Source: Osedax fenrisi
Taxonomy: Eukaryota; Annelida; Polychaeta; Sabellida; Siboglinidae
Length of the DNA: 64,000 nucleotides
Assembly: GCA_964019155.1 (NCBI GenBank)
Contig: CAXHSG010000197.1
Span: 1,488,001-1,552,000, forward strand
Direction: 5' to 3'
The position numbers and the translations under genes are program-made. Every line of letters begins with the position of its first letter. Position 1 is the first letter of the stretch. This document shows, one piece after another, positions 61,234 through 64,000 of this stretch. The notes beneath the pieces were generated by a model. The model had not been told where the DNA came from and did not search any database. It was given only the letters and a program-made list of their open reading frames with translations.

Positions 61234-64000
61234 AACTTTAGCTAACTCTAGCTAACTCTAGCTAACTCTAGGTAACTCTAGGTAACTCTAGCTAACTCTA
61301 GCTAACTCTAAGTAACTCTAGGTAACTCTAGCTAACTCTAGCTAACTCTAGGTAACTCTAGGTAACTCTAGCTAACTCTAGCTAACTCTAGGTAACTCTA
61401 GCTAACTCTAGCTAACTTTAGCTAACTCTAGCTAACTCTATCTAACTCTAGGTAACTCTAGGTAACTCTAGCTAACTCTAGCTAACTTTAGCTAACTCTA
61501 GCTAACTCTAGGTAATTTTAGCTAACTCTAGCTAACTCTAGCTAACTCTAGCTAACTCTAGGTAACTCTAGCTAACTTTAGCTAACTCTAGCTAATTTAG
61601 CTAACTCTAGCTAACTCTAGGTAACTCTAGCTAACTCTAGCTAACTCTAGCTAACTCTAGCTAACTCTAGGTAACTCTAGGTAACTCTAGCTAACTTTAG
61701 CTAACTCTAGCTAACTCTAGCTAACTCTAGGTAACTCTAGGTAACTCTAGGTAACTCTAGCTAACTCTAGCTAACTCTAGCTAACTCTAGCTAACTCTAG
61801 CTAACTCTAGCTAACTCTAACTAACTCTAGCTAACTCTAGGTAACTCTAGGTAACTCTAGTTAACTCTAGCTAACTCTAGGTAACTCTAGGTAACTCTAG
61901 CTAACTCTAGGTAACTCTAGCTAACTCTAGCTAACTCTAGGTAACTCTAGCTAACTTTAGCTAACTCTAGGTAACTCTAGCTAACTTTAGCTAACTCTAG
62001 CTAACTCTAGGTAACTCTAGCTAACTTTAGCTAATTCTAGCTAACTCTAGGTAACTCTAGCTAACTTTAGCTAACTCTAGCAAACTCTAGGTAACTCTAG
62101 ATAACTCTAGCTAACTCTAGGTAACTCAAGGTAACTCTAGGTAACTCTAGGTAACTCTAGCTAACTCTAGCTAACTCTAGCTAACTCTAGCTAACTCTAG
62201 CTAACTCTAGCTAACTCTAGCTAACTCTAGGTAACTCTAGGTAACTCTAGTTAACTCTAGCTAACTCTAGGTAACTCTAGGTAACTCTAGCTAACTCTAG
62301 CTAACTCTAGCTAACTCTAGCTAACTCTAGCTAACTCTAGGTAACTCTAGCTAATATTAGCTAACTCTAGCTAACTCTAGGTAATCCTAGCTAACTTTAG
62401 CTAACTCTAGTTAACTCTAGGTAACTCTAGCTAACTTTAGCTAACTCTAGCTAACTCTAGGTAACTCTAGCTAACTTTAGCTAACTCTAGCTAACTCTAG
62501 CTAACTCTAGCTAACTCTATGTAACTCTAGCTAACTCTAGGTAACTCTAGGTAACTCTAGCTAACTCTAGCTATCTTTAGCTAACTCTAGGTAACTCTAG
62601 CTAACTTTAGCTAACTCTAGCTAACTCTAGCTAACTCTAGCTAACTCTAGGTAACTCTAGCTAACTTTAGCTAACTCTAGCTAACTCTAGGTAACTCTAG
62701 CTAACTTTAGCTAACTCTAGATAACTCTAGCTAACTTTAGCTAACTCTAGGTAACTCTAGCTAACTTTAGCTAACTCTAGCTAACTCTAGCTAACTCTAG
62801 CTAACTCTAGCTAACTCTAGCTAACTCTAGGTAACTCTAGTTAACTCTAGCTAACTCTAGCTAACTCTAGCTAACTCTAGCTAACTCTAGCTAACTCTAG
62901 CTAACTCTAGGTAACTCTAGCTTACTCTAGGTAACTCTAGATAACTCTAGCTAACTCTAGGTAACTCTAGCTAACTCTAGCTAACTCTAGCTAACTCTAG
63001 CTAACTTTAGCTAACTCTAGCTAACTCTAGGTAACTCTAGCTAACTTTAGCTAACTCTAGGTAACTATAGGTAACTCTAGCTAACTTTAGCTAACTCTAG
63101 CTAACTCTAGCTAACTTTAGCTAACTCTAGCTAACTCTAGGTAACTCTAGCTAACTTTAGCTAACTCTAGCTAACTCTAACTAACTTTAGCTAACTCTAG
63201 GTAACTCTAGCTAACTTTAGCTAACTCTAGCTAACTCTAGCTAACTCTAGCTAACTCTAGCTAACTCTAGCTAACTCTAGGTAACTCTAGGTAACTCTAG
63301 TTAACTCTAGCTAACTCTAGCTAACTCTAGCTAACTCTAGGTAACTCTAGCTAACTCTAGCTAACTTTAGCTAACTCTAGCTAACTCTAGGTAACTCTAG
63401 CTAACTCTAGCTAACTTTAGCTAACTCTAGGTAACTCTAGCTAACTCTAGCTAACTCTAGCTAACTCTAGCTAACTCTAGGTAACTCTAGGTAACTCTAG
63501 CTAACTTTAGCTAACTCTAGCTAACTCTAGCTAACTCTAGCTAACTCTAGGTAACTCTAGCTTACTCTAGCTAACTCTAGCTAACTCTAGGTAACTCTAG
63601 CTAACTCTAGCTAACTCTAGCTAACTCTAGCTAATTCTAGGTAACTCTAGCTAACTCTAGCTAACTCTAGCTAACTCTAGCTAACTCTAGGTAACTCTAG
63701 GTAACTCTAGGTAACTCTAGCTAACTCTAGCTAACTCTAGCTAACTCTAGCTAACTCTAGCTAACTCTAGCTAACTCTAGCTAACTCTAGCCAACTCTAG
63801 GTAACTCTAGGTAACTCTAGTTAACTCTAGCTAACTCTAGGTAACTCTAGGTAACTCTAGCTAACTCTAGGTAACTCTAGCTAACTCTAGCTAACTCTAG
63901 CTAACTCTAGATAACTTTAGCTAACTCTAGCTAACTCTAGGTAACTCTAGCTAACTTTAGCTAACTCTAGCTAACTCTAGGTAACTCTAGCTAACTTTAG

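Larger units (their letters stand above)
31680..64000. repeat. Main 10-bp satellite array, right arm
   Basis: The same decamer family and orientation as the left arm resumes directly after the island and runs to the window end. Register-shifting 9-bp units begin at 33370 and 34609 (both aattaggct), 35408, 35557, 39316, 39775, 41094, 41553, 42982, 45791, 46250, 50428, 50887, 53356, 53815 and 61594; an aatctagct unit lies at about 48929. From about 37075 onward nearly every rare variant and 9-mer recurs in the order seen in the left arm, 35.3 to 35.6 kb downstream. No gene, RNA gene or unique sequence was seen. The array continues past the window edge. Confidence 0.97.
37075..64000. repeat. Second copy of the ~35.5-kb unit (partial)
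   Basis: Collinear with 1548-28663. The offset is 35,527 bp at 37188-37698, 35,637 at 38098-38148, 35,597 at 39316-45791, 35,437 at 46250-58731 and 35,337 from 60661 to the end. Each step is a multiple of 10 bp, so differences are whole decamers. Substitutions I noted are at 41185 (T against C at 5588), 41624 (C against T at 6027), 54176 (T against C at 18739), 55078 (G against C at 19641) and 61820 (A against G at 26483). Such low divergence implies a recent event, or an assembly duplication, which sequence alone cannot exclude. Confidence 0.82.

Noticed and set aside
1..64000. Protein-coding potential of the repeat
   Set aside because: All frames contain TAA/TAG on the plus strand and TAG (TAG/TGA in the island) on the minus strand about every 30 bases. 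There are also no plausible starts, ribosome or splice signals.
1..64000. Long open frame under a ciliate-type code (TAA and TAG read as sense)
   Set aside because: The plus strand of the main array would be nearly open because TGA is rare, but that is a trivial effect of the monomer. 9-mers shift the frame repeatedly and nothing else suggests a ciliate gene.
1..64000. Telomeric repeat (complement reads ttagctagag)
   Set aside because: It begins with TTAG like many telomere repeats, but it is not G-rich, varies heavily, has nested higher-order duplications and is interrupted by another satellite. These fit an internal satellite better.
1..64000. CRISPR array
   Set aside because: There are no unique spacers between repeats; monomers are directly adjacent 10-mers.
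1..64000. Promoters, terminators, tRNA, rRNA or replication origins
   Set aside because: No sequence longer than a few units departs from the decamer patterns. TATA-like strings in the island (tatata) are variant monomers.
37075..64000. Treating the second half as certain proof of biological duplication
   Set aside because: Near-identical 27-kb copies in a decamer array can also be made by an assembler. The distinct indels and the conversion patch favour a real duplication, but sequence alone cannot settle it.

Overview
The window contains no gene that I can support. All 64 kb is tandem-repeat satellite DNA built from 10-bp monomers. It is almost certainly a long-read piece of eukaryotic heterochromatin (centromeric, pericentromeric or otherwise gene-free). 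Nothing in the sequence names the species. No open reading frame is possible under the standard code: 10 is not a multiple of 3, so every frame reads the monomer in all three phases and meets TAA/TAG (plus strand) or TAG (minus strand) about every 30 bases.

Two related decamer families are present. The main family (1-30539 and 31680-64000) has consensus aactctagct. Its commonest variants are aactctaggt (G at position 9) and aactttagct (T at position 5). The second family forms one island of 114 units at 30540-31679, consensus atcactaRat. The two consensus decamers agree at 7 of 10 positions in register, and the last island unit (atcactagct) is a hybrid of both, so they look like sister families.

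Above the decamer there is nested higher-order structure. Rare 9-bp units (mostly aatttagct) shift the register and serve as landmarks. Pairs of them lie exactly 459 bp apart at ten places, and an eleventh pair is expanded to 619 bp. Larger local duplications have spacings of about 200, 220, 260, 300, 1,239, 1,419, 1,640 and 1,778 bp. A 3.6-kb block recurs 14.1 kb away.

The largest feature is a tandem duplication of about 35.5 kb. Positions 1548-28663 align with 37075-64000 at offsets of 35,527, 35,637, 35,597, 35,437 and 35,337 bp. I noted only five single-base differences at the places I compared, plus a few block changes that are all multiples of 10 bp. The unit would be 1548-37074, and its second copy runs off the end of the window. 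This predicts a second island near position 65,877, just outside the window.

Layout: 1-1547, array outside the duplicated unit; 1548-30539, first copy, main family; 30540-31679, the island; 31680-37074, a locally amplified domain with a 1,239-bp tandem duplication and a partial third copy; 37075-64000, second copy. The array appears to have grown by unequal exchange in decamer register at many scales, with at least one likely conversion patch (38368-38497). All coordinates and spacings were read by eye. Marker positions were checked individually, but full alignments were not computed.
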